A stretch of 64,000 bases of DNA from Acanthococcus lagerstroemiae (lineage: Eukaryota > Arthropoda > Insecta > Hemiptera > Eriococcidae): contig CM063110.1 of NCBI GenBank assembly GCA_031841125.1, positions 37,959,214 through 38,023,213 on the forward strand. Direction: 5' to 3'. The notes under the pieces are model-generated. The model saw only the letters and a list, made by a program, of their open reading frames with translations, was not told the DNA's origin and did no database searches. Each line of letters opens with the position of its first letter. Positions within the stretch are counted from its first letter, which is position 1. The position numbers and the translations under genes are program-made. Below are positions 12,173-24,000 of the stretch, piece after piece.

Positions 12173-13331
12173 AATCTAATAATTATACAAGTTCTCATAA
12201 CATTTTCTATAAACGAGCCAATGACTAATTTTAACAATTTTTGAAAGTAATTTGCTATCAAAAATGTAGATAATGTTTTGCCAAGCACTGATCTCTGAAA
12301 TCCTATTTTTTGACTCCATATTACTGTGTTATGAAGAAATACTCGTAACTGACTAATTGCTCTGGAAAATATATTTTTTTAAAATCTTTTATTATTACGA
12401 CTATATCTCAGTATCTTGTATTATTACATGTTAAATATTAAATTATCCCTATTTTTCATACGTACTTAACTCGAGTGAGGTTACGGTCCATTGGCCGGCC
12501 CCCTGAAGAGTGACTAGCATATTGTGGCTATTCATGTGGTTTCCTTCGCTTCAGTCTTCTGATGTCATGGTGGATGTCTAGTAATTGGATGGCATTCAAT
12601 TAGTCAGAATTTTTTTTTTGGCTTTGATACTTGGGAATCTTGAGTTGAATCAGTTGGGACTTTCACTCTTCCCTCTCCCCCCCCCCCTAGGAAAACTCTT
12701 CGGTACGTCCCTGACGATAGGCCTTGGTGATCGTTCGCAGGTATTTGTTCTGAGATCTTCGAATGATCAATGTGTTAGATGGCTTGGCAGATACGAAGGT
12801 ATATTTTTCTTCCGCGAGATGAAACCGCGCGTAATAACTTACGCTTTCAATTTCATTTTTAGTCGTGTACGGCTATGATGGAAGTGAAGTATGTGCTTTT
12901 TGTCTTCGTTATTGGTTCGGTTCTGCTTCACCGATCGACCTAGAACATATTACGGTTTATTATATAATCAAAGTATTACGTCATAAAACAATATGTGTTT
13001 TAAAAGATTTATAAAGTCGGCGTGTATTTTTACGTTCTGCCGTGTATATTATAATATCATCTTGATCTAGGCATAATCCCTTCCCTGTTCCGGCGGCGAA
13101 GCAGACGCACGAATTTGAAATCAAGGTCTCAGGAAAATCGAATAAGATTTTTTAATCACCGCGTTTCGTTATCGAAGAACGACTGATTTACATTCGTCAA
13201 CGGTCGCGAACTTGCGATGCATAAGTAATTTTAATTATGCACGATTACGATTTACGTAATTAGATTTGTTCGCGAATAAACTGCCGGTGTTGTACAGTCT
13301 TTTGATTTTGTGTAAGTCCGTGAAAAGATCC
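12173..13331. other. Non-coding DNA, partly non-repetitive
   Basis: No gene recognised. About 12880-13320 looks less repetitive than its surroundings and could hold regulatory or untranslated sequence, but nothing specific supports that. Confidence 0.4.
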
Positions 13332-13342
13332 AGGAAGCAATC

Positions 13343-13565
13343 CTTTTTTTTTTCTAATTTGCTCTCCACCCGAGTCCTGGAATCCGCCCTTTCGAGCATT
13401 ACTTCAGAGACATTGGGGAGGCGGTTAGGGCTGTCTTAGCCCTCTTCCCTTCTGGCCGAAAACCCGGCCTAGGTCGAAAATTCTAGCGAGTTACTACGTG
13501 GGCTCGAACCCGGGACCTCCGGATTCTGAGACCAACGCGCTATCCACTCGGCCAACCAGACCTCT
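13343..13565 (-). mobile_element. tRNA-derived SINE, copy 1
   Basis: Read on the minus strand, the head contains a tRNA-like A box (TGGCCGAGTGG) and B box (GGTTCGAGCCC). A family-specific body follows (blocks ACCTCCGGATTCTGAGACCA and GAATCCGCCCTTTCGAGCAT on the plus strand), then an A-rich tail. Eleven-base duplications AGGAAGCAATC flank it at 13332-13342 and 13566-13576. The acceptor stem is not paired, so this is not a working tRNA gene. A second copy lies at 35292-35482. Confidence 0.88.
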
Positions 13566-13576
13566 AGGAAGCAATC

Positions 13577-15689
13577 TTGGGAAGGGTAATTCCGAATGTG
13601 TATCTCTTTTTCACCACTGAGTATGTGGATTATTTTTGCCCTTTCAGCAAGGCATTCACGGCCGAACGATTTGTGCTGCTGACTAATTTCATATTGACGC
13701 TGAAAAGTAAAATGCCTCAGGTTGTCTACAGGTCGTGAAAGTCATGAAAGTCGTGAAAAAGTTTTATAATTTGTAAAATATCCCGCAGTCATGTAAACGT
13801 CATGCTTTTTTCCCAGTTGAAGTCAGGATTTGTCAAAGTCGCATCATAAGCCTGCTGATTTCAAAACTTTTGTTTATTGGGATGAAACTTTTCTGAGTGT
13901 AAAAATATAAATTGTTATAAATGAACTGTATGGTGGAAAATTTGGCAGTTTTAAGAGAAAGCCATTGAAGATTCATATTTATATACACCTCCTCCCCCCC
14001 CCCCCCAGAAAAACTATGCAATCGAGCACGTATATTATATAGGATTTGTTTATGGGAGAGGTTTCACAATACACAAGAGTAAATTTTTTGAAATTTCAAT
14101 ACATTTGTGTTCAAAAAATCTACTTTTGCCGATCAGAGGAGGACTGATACCACCTTTCCCCTTCTCTTACGCAGTAAAACTTCAGCCATGGAAGAGTTAT
14201 CTTTCCTCCAGTTTTCTAGTAGGTACCCTGTTTCGTTATTTTGTTCTTTCAAATTTACTAAATCCTCAGCTGGGCAATAATTTTAATAATTTTCTAGCAT
14301 GCAATTTTCAAACCTCGGGGAAAGGAAAGGCGAAGAGCAAGCTACCCTTATGACTAAATGTACCTCTACAGTTCTCGTTTACTAATCTCCGAAATCCTTC
14401 CAGACTTGTAAAGACTCTTTGAAACTTGGCTAGACTTGTTCAAATCTCGTTGAGACTGGTCAGAACTCGTCTACGACTCTTCATAACTGCTCCGCACTTC
14501 ATTAAGTTCTCTAAGTCGTCATCAGAACTTTTTGATACGCCTTCATTTTTTTCTACAACTCGTATACGACTTCGAGATTCCTTACCTGCTATGCCTTTTA
14601 AGTACTGACTTGAGGCTATATGATCTCTACCATACATTTTATGATACATACATACTGATTCTTTCCGATCGAGGCATCCTCGTGTAGGATGTTTGTAAAG
14701 GCTTTATTTTTCTCGAGGAGAATGGGGAGTTGCTCAATTTCCCATTTTGCAAACGAAGAGAGAAAACGCTGTGAGGAAGTTAACAGATGCGTATGATCAG
14801 TTTGGAGAAACTCTCGAAAGCTTTCTTAAATCAGCAAAATTTGAAGAAGCGAAGAAGGCTAATTTCATTTCTTTTTCTGTTGACCTCTTGGATTTTCTCG
14901 TGGGGCCATTTTTCTTTGGACTAGAGTGGAGAGGAATTGAATCTCGCTAATGACTGAAATTCTGGAGTCGATTAACTTGAACTGCATCTTTTAGATTTTA
15001 CTGACTGGTGAAATTTTTGAGTTTAGCCTCCTCTCCCTCTCTCCATTCTTGGAACAATTAAAGCTGGAGTCCAGCCATGTTGTCCTTTCTCATCATTTTG
15101 AATTTTCAATTTCGGATTGCTTGTTCACTTTTGAGTCCAGAATTCATGTTTTAATTTCTTTCGAGTCAGTCCATGTATTAAGTCGATGCTCAACATTTAC
15201 TTAGAATAAAAACGGCCTTCAGTTATAGCGTGACTTGGTTTTGATTTTTTTTTTCGGCGAGAAATATAAAAAAGCTTAATGTACTCGTATTGTATAGCCT
15301 ATTCCCAGAGCTGAGGGGCCGTAAGGTTCTAAAACTCGAAAATAGATTCTTAGTGTTATATTGCAGGTGCTAGACTTTTTTTTAAATCCGAATTGTAAAA
15401 TGTATGCAGCATATGTTAACCTCAGAAGTATGAACTTTGATTGCTCCTTCAATATTGAAGGTTGATAGTAAACAGCGTTTATAGGTTTTGTTTCATTTTC
15501 CGAGTACTATCCGTAACCATTCTTCATAAAATTACCCTACAAGAAATTTTTTTCAAAATATCAAATTTTGAAATTAAATTTCACAATGATCTTTGCAGCC
15601 TTGTTTCCAAGAACAGATATGTACTCTAGAAATGCAACGAAAACTGCAAATGCTCCCTTAGGGATGATCAAGAGCACAACCGATTTATT
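13577..15689. other. Non-coding DNA
   Basis: No gene recognised. It contains a poly-C tract near 13995 and a decayed stretch of GACT/AACTCGT words at about 14395-14600, related to the array at 23030-23840. An open frame at 14747-14950 matches no family known to me. Confidence 0.45.
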
Positions 15690-15955
15690 TACACGTCAGT
15701 GATCTGAAGATTATTTTACAAACTGAAGAATTAGTATCAAGGATTTAGATTAATTTTTGAATAAAAGGATACAGATTATGCAAAAATCGTAATCTCCTAG
15801 TCTGCTTGATCTGAAAATCATGAATTTGTGATCTGTTTTACCTTAATATGATTATTAGATCACACCTGTTAGATCAGGTGTCAAACAATTTTTAAATGAT
15901 CTGAACTGATCTTTCCGATCCTCGTGATCTTTTGCCTTGCGATCTTGCCGATGCT
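15690..15955. repeat. GATC-word dispersed repeat, copy A
   Basis: Many GATCT, GTGATC and TGATCT words occur within 270 bp. Related blocks occur at 35785-36015 and 42325-42570, so this looks like a dispersed family rather than chance. Confidence 0.5.
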
Positions 15956-15973
15956 TTTGGTTATCTGTATTTA

Positions 15974-16273
15974 CGGGTCGGTCACTTTGCTAAAAAAACT
16001 GGAAATCAGGGAAAAGTCAGGGAATTTTCAAAAAATAAATTCTTAATACAACTGTGTGTGGTTGGTACCTATGTTTCGTTCTATATAAAATTTTTGTTAA
16101 CTGCCTGTTGGTAGAAAGTTACGGTACTAGACATTGAAAAAAAATTGAATGACAACACTCATTAATGAACGTCCAACCAACCAGCTACTCGTTGAGAAAA
16201 AATTGAGAAGTGAATCTGGAAAAATCAGGGAAAAGTCAGGGAAATTCGTAATTGAAGAAAAGTGGTCACACTG
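15974..16273. mobile_element. MITE with GTCAGGGAAAA repeats and 5-bp target duplication, copy 1
   Basis: Terminal inverted similarity is GGTCACTTT at the left and AAAGTGGTCACACTG at the right. The inner word ATCAGGGAAAAGTCAGGGAA occurs near both ends. ATTTA flanks both sides (15969-15973 and 16274-16278). It shares the inner words with the element at 26031-26435, which also has a 5-bp duplication. The superfamily is unassigned; no coding content. Confidence 0.75.
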
Positions 16274-16278
16274 ATTTA

Positions 16279-18540
16279 ATATTCCAGAGACTGTTAGGTG
16301 TATAAGTGGCTACAATTTTAATTATATCTAGTGACGCGTCCCCTCTGGTTACCGAAGTGATACTCGAAAGGGTAGATTCTGGGGCCAGGAGTACAATGTT
16401 TGGAGAGATACTTTGGCACGCGTGCATCGCAATATGCTCCACCAAACATAACATCTAATGACTCGAATATTCAAATTTATACCTATAGCCCCTTCGATAT
16501 TGAAGATAGATTTACTTTAAATGTCTGTGGAAATTATAATTTTGCTGTTGAAGTCGTGTTAAAAATTTCTTGACTTTCAGTCTCCAGGAACAATGTAGCC
16601 ACTTCAGTTTCAACTATATCTTTCTACTGAACTATAACAGAGACAGGGTAGCTTCTTCTAGGAATGCTAGAAAACGTGGGTTTTGTATTTCTGATTTTAA
16701 ATCGGAGACCGGCCGTCAGAAAGGTTTCAAGTCTCTAAGGGTAAATTTAAATACATAAATATACATATAAGGAAATAACAAAACGAATTTTTTTTTCCAC
16801 CTTGAACATATTTCTCAGATCTTGTTTCTTCCAGGAGATGAGTAAACTTTTTCTTTGCCGGGACGTATTTCTGAAATTCTTGTTTGCACTAAGATACGAG
16901 TGGTTAGACATCGAACTCATTTAAAAGGGGTAAATAGTATTCATTTGTTAGTGGATTTGAGACCTTTTTATGACAAATCTCCATCTCTGAAAATTCAAAA
17001 ATTCTATTTATAGTTTTGTAACGAGCAGAAGAGGGCTCTTCGAATGCTTTTCCCTTTTTCTTAAAGAATTTTTGCATGGTTGTTGCCGTCAGCTGGTACG
17101 TGGTCTCACTACCCAAAAAAACGACGAAGTCGTGTAAAAAACGGCTAGCTGGTTCCTGGTTGCTCTGTCTGTACTCATAACTTTTTTCCATTATCAAGCT
17201 TAGGTTATCTTGTGTTCCGGATGAAAGGTTGATTTATCAGTGCTGACATCGTTCTTCTCTAATCTTTTATAAGTTTCTGATCCAATTATATAATCTGCTA
17301 TGTTTAAAAATACTGAAGTCTCACTGGTCTAGATAAACTTGCCATAGTTAATTAAAATGTTGTGATTACAATGAAATAGTCGAATATTGAATTTTTTTAT
17401 CTTGGGTTTTTTATTTATCTCTATCGCTAATTATAGAACATAGACTCGATGCAGATGCACATGAGCGTCATTTTGGACGCATTGACGCTGCGTTGAACAA
17501 GTATGTTATTGGGGTTTGAACTTGCTTTAGAGTGCGCTGCAAAATCACCTGTGTGGGTGAAAATGAATGAGTAATATTATGTACTTTTAAATAGAAAAAC
17601 TGCTATCTTCAGAAAGGTAAAAAACGAGTAAAAATCATTCTACCCGTTGAACTGATTATAATTCAATTTTTTGGTGATGATGTAGTGAAATTTGAGACAA
17701 ATTTTGTTTGAAAGTGAAATTCTAATCGACTTAATGATAGTTGAAGTTTGCTATATGCTTACGGTGAATCATACCTGATCACTCACACATGTATGGGTCA
17801 TTCTCCCAAATAAAACATAAAACGTGTAACTCATTAATATCTTGAGCAAGAGAAGGGTTACAATCGAATTTTTCTTGAATTGGTAGTTGTCAGTCTTGTC
17901 TATCGTATCAACCAGTTAAATAATTCCATTTACGCCCCTAAAGATTCCCACAGCTCTCAATACCAACAAAAATTCCATCGTAGTCTACGTAACCACACCT
18001 GTTTTTCATCTTTCAGTAGCGCGCAAGTGATATATTTTCCTAGTAAAATCTTGTTTATTATTTTAAATTAGAGAGGAATGTTGCCGCAATCATTTGAGCT
18101 TAATATCAAAAATTCTGGCCACTTTAAATAACCTACAAGACGCCCTGAAGTCGTGTAATCACTTTCATCCCTTGCAGTTGCCTATTTCTTTGGCTGCATG
18201 CTTCACATGATATTAATTTATTGCTAAGAAAGCTGGCCACACAGAATCCTTATTACAACAGGGCTCATGCATGCTAGCCACATATGTTAATTTTCTCCAT
18301 CAGTACAGCATACATGAATGGTTTTCTGTGAAAAAGTGAATTTCTATACTCTCAACCTTCCATCGTAGTCAACACTGATTAACCCGACTGTAACTATCCA
18401 AAGTATGCCCTAATGCTGTATTCGGCATAAGTCAGTACTGTTGATGATACTGCAATGCTCTATTCTTCATTTTAAGTTATGCTGGGATGCCTTGGGTAGT
18501 GACTTTATTAGTTTTTCCTTCGTTGTTTACACAACTCTTT
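16279..18540. other. Non-coding DNA with one dispersed-repeat copy
   Basis: No recognised gene. A minus-strand open frame of 97 codons (16904-17197) matches no family I know. The copy at 17440-17600 is listed separately. Confidence 0.45.
17440..17600. repeat. Dispersed repeat, shared with 18960 and 34449
   Basis: The first part (ACTCGATGCAGATGCACATG, then GACGCATTGACGCTGCGTTG) matches the left end of the element at 18959. The second part (TAGAGTGCGCTGCAAAAT ... CTGCTATCTTCAG) matches 34449-34580. No coding content. Confidence 0.6.
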
Positions 18541-18835
18541 TCCATTGTAGTTTGTAGATATTCCATTGTAGTTTGCAGAAATTCCGTTGTTGTTTACAAA
18601 TGATGCCCCCGGCCCTCAGTAAAGTAGTGGGAGATTGTTTAACCCCTGGGTCACCTTCATGAAGGTATAAGTTCAACATTTAATGGAGAAAATTACAAAA
18701 ATACTGGAAACTCCATTGTAGTTTGCAAAAATTCCTTTGTTGTTTGCAAATGATGCCCCCGGCCCTCAGTAAAGTAGTGGGAGATTGTTTGACCCCTGGG
18801 TCACCTTCATGAAGGTGTAAGTTCGACATTTCATG
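18541..18835. repeat. Tandem duplication, period 150 bp
   Basis: Two near-identical copies are offset by 150 bp (18562 and 18712). Shared blocks include TCCATTGTAGTTTGCA, GATGCCCCCGGCCCTCAGTA and GACCCCTGGGTCACCTTCAT (one base differs in one copy). Recent duplication; no coding content. Confidence 0.8.
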
Positions 18836-18958
18836 AAAAAAAGAACTACAAAAATTACTTTCAAATTATAGAGAAAAAAAACACCTTAAATTATGTTTTA
18901 TTTGGAGAATGACCCGTATACAGAGCTGACAACTCTTGAAAGTTTAAATCCCTATTTG

Positions 18959-19735
18959 AGGCTCGATGCACATGACCGTCATTTGGGCACATTGACGCTG
19001 TGTCACTTTGCAGCATTGAACGAGTACGTTATTAAAAAAATTGTTCCGCGTCTTGTGTGCGCACTCCGATTAAAAATAACGTACTTGTTCAACGCTGCGT
19101 CACTGCTCTGTTAAATTGACGCAGCATCAATGCGTCCGAATAATACTAGTGTGCTTCAAGGCATTAACTGGAGCCCGCGTCTGACTCGCCTTGAGCAGAA
19201 CCTGGCATCAGTTTAGCACAACGCACATCAGACGCAAAATTCTGCTTCTTAGTCTGCTCCGATTTAAAATAACGTTCTTGTTCAACGCTGCGTCACTGCT
19301 CTGTTAAAGTGACGCAGCATCAATGCGTCTGAATAATGCTAGTGTGCATCAAGGCATTAATTGGAGCCCGCGTCTGACTCGCCTTGAGCAGAACCTGGCA
19401 TCAGTTTAGCACAACGCACATCAGACGCAAAATTCTGCTTCTTAGTCTGCTCCGATTTAAAATAACGTCCTTGTTCAACGCTGCGTCACTGCTCTGTTAA
19501 AGTGACGCAGCATCAATGCGTCTGAATAATGCTAGTGTGCATCAAGGCATTAATTGGAGCCCGCGTCTGACGCGCGTTGAGTAAAACCTGGCATCAGTTT
19601 TGCACAACGCACATCAGACGCAAAATTCTACTTCTTAGTCTGCTTTGATTTCAAATAACGTCCTTGTTCAACGCTGCGTCACTGCTGCGTTAAAGTGACG
19701 ATCTAACTGAAGCCAGTGTGCATCAAGCCTAGCTG
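18959..19735. mobile_element. Inverted-terminus element containing a 193-bp tandem array
   Basis: The left end AGGCTCGATGCACATG and the right end GTGTGCATCAAGCCT are inverted-similar. An inner inverted repeat flanks about 19041-19070 (GAACGAGTACGTTATT against AATAACGTACTTGTTC). The interior is occupied by the tandem array listed separately. No target duplication or coding content is clear. Confidence 0.55.
19073..19710. repeat. 193-bp tandem repeat, about 3.3 copies
   Basis: The word AGTCTGCT recurs at 19251, 19444 and 19637, exactly 193 bp apart, and the whole unit is nearly identical between copies. The unit contains the complementary words GCGTCTGA and TCAGACGC, so each unit can fold. It lies inside the inverted-terminus element at 18959-19735. 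Confidence 0.88.
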
Positions 19736-20191
19736 TATTCAATTTCTTTATAGATTGTATGAGGCATAGAAACTCGCGTGTTTCTTAAAAATTGTTTCAT
19801 TCTTTTGTTAAAATAAAATACTCTTGTGTTGCAAAAGTAAACGGCAAGTATTACTTCTTGCTAAGTTTTTTCCCCTCCCCCAGCTTCCAAGAAACATTGA
19901 CTGCGTAGGGTGTATCGGTGTATAGCCCGTCACTCTTTATTCAATGCCATCAAAGCTAATTGGCTTCACAAAGTAAAACTTTTCAATGTGTTTTCTTTTG
20001 GAGGCAAAGTTGAGGTAGTGCCTGTGGTTGAAGCAGAAATATGTGTCAGTTTTCGGCTGAAATGTACAAGAAAATCAGTTATGAATGATGGTTATGGATT
20101 GAGTATTGTCACGCATAGAAACTGGAATTAGCTTTGAAAGTCTACATTTTCTACATTTCTGTCAGGGCGTTACTGCTGAAGTTTTAGCTAG

Positions 20192-20514
20192 AGGTATCAA
20201 ATGAACAAAAATGAACGCCCTTTGTTCCCATTTATTCGTTCATGAATATGAACGAACGACGTTCGGCATGCGTTAAAAATCGCCTTCTTGAACAAACGGC
20301 GGAAATAAATATGTGTTTGTATGTGTTAGTGCAGTGTTAGTGTCATTAGTGTGAAACCCTGCTGCCGCGCTCTGCCCTTAATTTGAACTGAACATGCCAA
20401 TGCGTTCATTTCCATACGTTCAGCATTCAGCAAACGGGAAAATGAACGAATGGCCGACGTTCATTTCTAAGACGAACGTGAACGGACTGACGTTCGTTCT
20501 TTCGGCACCTCTGG
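20192..20514. mobile_element. Possible MITE with TGAACG words
   Basis: The left part has AGAGGTATCAAATGAAC and the right part has GTTCGTTCTTTCGGCACCTCT, which are inverted-similar. The words GAACG/CGTTC recur at least ten times across both arms. Target duplications were not found. Confidence 0.45.
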
Positions 20515-20827
20515 CTGTGGCCCGATTGCTTTTTCCATGCCATGCTTTCAAAATTCGTTGTGAGATCTTGCGCATTGAGACACTCTTATTCCTTTCATAG
20601 TGAATGATTTTCGTTGTTTCGATGATTGACTATCTACTATTCGTTCTTCAGTGACCCATCTGCAGCCCCTGTAGCCTTCGGACGTGTGTACCTTTCTATT
20701 CTCATTTTTTGTGCAAGCTCCTACTCGTATTTAAAGATTGTGGAGCACGTCCAGTCGCCGTGCATGTTTTTCGCTCTAAAGCGTCCTAAAAGTTAGAACT
20801 AATGAAACGCATCTCGTGTTCGCAGAT

Positions 20828-20845
20828 ATGATGCCATCAGAGTGA
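20828..20845 (+). promoter_or_regulatory. Upstream ORF in the MICAL leader
   Basis: ATG ATG CCA TCA GAG TGA forms a five-codon upstream ORF 46 bases before the MICAL start, just after a plausible splice acceptor (TTCGCAG ending at 20825). It could lower translation of the main ORF. Function is inference. Confidence 0.4.
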
Positions 20846-20891
20846 TTGACGGACCGACGGACGACGCGGCGGCGAATGCGGTACACAGAAA

Positions 20892-21071
20892 ATGACGCAC
20901 CACCACCATCGGAAGCCCTCGGTGTCACCGGAATTGGCGTTGGCGTCGGACCTGTTCGACAAATTCTGCGGAGCCGCCACACTGAAAACCATCCTCACCA
21001 ATTACCGGAATTTATGTGAAATTCTTCACATCAAGCCGACTAATTTCCCGCAGTTTTATCCAAAGTTGAAA
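20892..21071 (+). CDS. Mical: MICAL exon 1 (residues 1-60)
   Basis: It begins MTHHHHRK and contains [15 protein letters not shown] and FPQFYPKLK, the conserved N-terminal helical lead of the MICAL monooxygenase domain. It ends in phase 0 at AAA before GTACGT. A TGA at 20847-20849 closes the frame upstream, which supports this start. A His4 run follows the first residues. Confidence 0.92.
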
Positions 21072-24000
21072 GTACGTTATTTTTGTGTGTCTAACAATGT
21101 CCCGTGACAAACCTAATTAATTGTCTTCGTGAAATGCCACGCTTATCGAGTACATAGCATAAGACTAGGGAGTTTTTCCTCTTAGCCTTTATGATGGGTC
21201 GACTCTTCGTCGATAGAAATCTTGTCCCGGCGCATCACCCCTCAGAAATTCTTCTCCATCACAGAGTTCGCAATTCACGCTGCCAGCACGATTTTCGATT
21301 CAATCGACTGCAGTTGTTGTGTAAACGATTAGCCGAGTCAGCGCCGAAAATCCTTTAGTTACGAAATTTACCAGCAGCCTACGAATTTTTTCCCGGCTGT
21401 TTTCCTTTCCAAAATCATCCCGAGGATCTTGAATTTTGGTCCTCTCGCGACATGACCCGAGTGCTGAAGCTTTCATTTATAGACGAAGTTTAGCAGCATG
21501 GGCTGTCTTCCAGTTCGATCTGAAACTGCCTCATTTATGGCCTTCCTGTCGTCTGATTAGAGACACCAAAATCACGTAACAGAAGTGATGATGACAGTGA
21601 TGATAAGACGCATTAAGACTATTGAAAGTATTAACTATTAGAGAATTGTTAAAACTGATCAAGGCTCCTAAAAATGTTGTAGAAAAAAAAAAGGAAAAAA
21701 AGTATTGAAATTTGTTCAATTGGTTTGATTTGCGTTGAAATTCTGAACAGCGGCGTAACTAGGACTTTTTAACGGGGGGGGGCAGAAAGGGCCACGAATT
21801 TTTGAAGGGGGCTCAGTTTTAAAAACTTTCGCTTTATTTTATCTAATATTATAAATTTTACAAAATTTTCAAATTCAGCGGGGGCCACAGGGGGGCCAAG
21901 ATTTTTTAGGGGGGCCTGGCCCCCTGGCCCCTCCTTGGTTACGCGCCTGATTCTGAAACTCAGGAAGCACACGTGAATACTTTTTGAAATTCTTAAAATG
22001 TGTTGAGACTCCTCATAATTCTGTTAGAACCTGTTGAGACTGTTTGAAAATTGTTAGGGTTTGTGAACGGTATGCATTTTCCACCCCAAGAATGAAAAAT
22101 GAAATTCACAGGAACAATATACTCTTTCCGCAGGAAAAATTTTTATATAGCAAGAAAATAAATATTTCCTGGTAAAAAAAAAATAACATGAACAGGAAAA
22201 GTGATGAATGAACTGTAGAAAGACAAATAATCCCGAGAGAGAAAAAAATCACGACATATTAGTATTAAAATCACGAACCATATTTAAAACGCCCGTGAAT
22301 TGTCAGGAATTTAATGTTTATGACAAATGAAAAATTTAGCATTATGGATTAAATCTCTCAATTTGATATTTTAGGGCAAGCTGAGTGGGTTAAATCTCCT
22401 AGAAGTCTCGGGATCGTCGGTAGGGGTTTTTTCTGAAGGTGCATGGGTAAAAGAGGAGGCGTAAACGCCGCCATTCCTGTCATTTTCGAATAGGAATCTG
22501 AAATGGAGAAGACACTGATCACCACCCTCAGCCCTCTCCCCCACATCGAGCAACCTCCTTCATCTCAAGACCCCTCCTCCCGAGCCTCCTTCTCCAACAT
22601 GTACCTTCTCCTCGACACCGTGCCTCTTCCCCCGCACGAGTCCTCTCGTCCAACACAACCCTCACAACGAAGCTTTTCCTCACGATCCCCTTTTTCAATA
22701 AGACCCCCTCTCTAACTATAAATTCCCTTCCCAACCACAACCTCCTTCTCCACCAAGAGTGCGCACATATTTCGGGCCTCCCTCACTATGACCCCCTTAC
22801 CCCATCAAATCCCCATCCCAAGCCCCTCCTCAATCACGAACTCTTGCCCCAATCACCACCTTCACGAGATCCTCCCCTCCTGTGAAAAAAAATCGTTCAT
22901 ACATCTATAAATGCTGTGTGACGGATCTCGTGATTTTCATTTTGAATGTGTGGGATTTATAATTATTTTCCGGTGTACTTTATTCCTGTGCCAATTTTTT
23001 ACTTTCCTGTGCTATTATATATTCCCCTTTGTGAAAATTTATTCAGACTGTAAGTATTAAAATTTGTTAAGATTTCTCAAGATTGATCAAAATTTTTCCA
23101 TGTACTGCAAAAAGAATAATTAAAACTCGTTGAAACTTCGATGGGATTCGTTGAGACTGAAACTCAGGAAAACCACGCTGTGAGTCTTTAAGACTAGGCT
23201 CTTCACAGTATTGAGAAAAAAAAAAAAGTAGTTGAAACTCTTTAAAATTCTGTTTTGATTTGTTAAGGCTTCAAGATGTCACAGACTAATCGAAACCTAA
23301 TAAGACTATTGAGACTCATTAATAAAAATCTTCAGGTCTCTGTGGACTTTTGCTTAGACTGTTCAAGCTCCTTAAGATAAGCGTGAAGGACTAATTAAAA
23401 CTCAGTAAGACACTGTTTAAACTCGTAGAGACTCAGTAAGATTATATTGAGCCTTTATAAGATTCGGTGAAGACTTCTGAAGTCACGGTTGAGCCTTTCT
23501 GAAACTTTGTTGAGATTTTAAAAACTCATGAAGACGGGTCAAAACTCCTTCAGGTACTGTCAGAACTAAATACGAGTAAAATTCTTTGAGACTGCTAAAG
23601 GACGCGACAAAATCTTTCAATATTCTTCAAGATTTTGCTAAAACACTCGTTGAAACTTCTTAAGACCAACCAAAATCTCGTACGATACTGTGAAGACTAT
23701 TTGAAATTCGTTAAAACTCTCAAAGACCTTTGTTAAAGTGCATTTAAATTCTGTTTTCAGTTGAGATTCGTGAAAGCTCATTAAGATTGTGTGTAAACTT
23801 TTCAAGTCTCGTTCGGTTTGATGAAGACTGGGGAAGTCAGGCTTCCAGTTTTCTGAGAAGAAAAGATTGAAATCTTGATATCAAAGTTTACATTATAATT
23901 TTTTCGTTGGGGGGGGGGGGGTCGTATTACTAAACTTCTGATTGAAGTCAGTTGCATGATAAGCGAGTGCAAAAAGAATAAATTGATATGACGTCCATAC

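Noticed and set aside
13484..13565. tRNA gene on the minus strand
   Set aside because: The A and B boxes are tRNA-like but the acceptor stem does not pair, and the segment is flanked by SINE body and 11-bp duplications; it is a SINE head.
14747..14950. 67-codon frame rich in Lys/Glu/Phe
   Set aside because: It looks protein-like in composition, but there is no family match, splice context or conservation evidence.
16904..17197. 97-codon minus-strand frame
   Set aside because: No recognisable domain or start context; length is compatible with chance in this region.
18541..19710. CRISPR-like array
   Set aside because: Repeats are long tandem units of 150 and 193 bp without short repeats and unique spacers, and the genome is eukaryotic.
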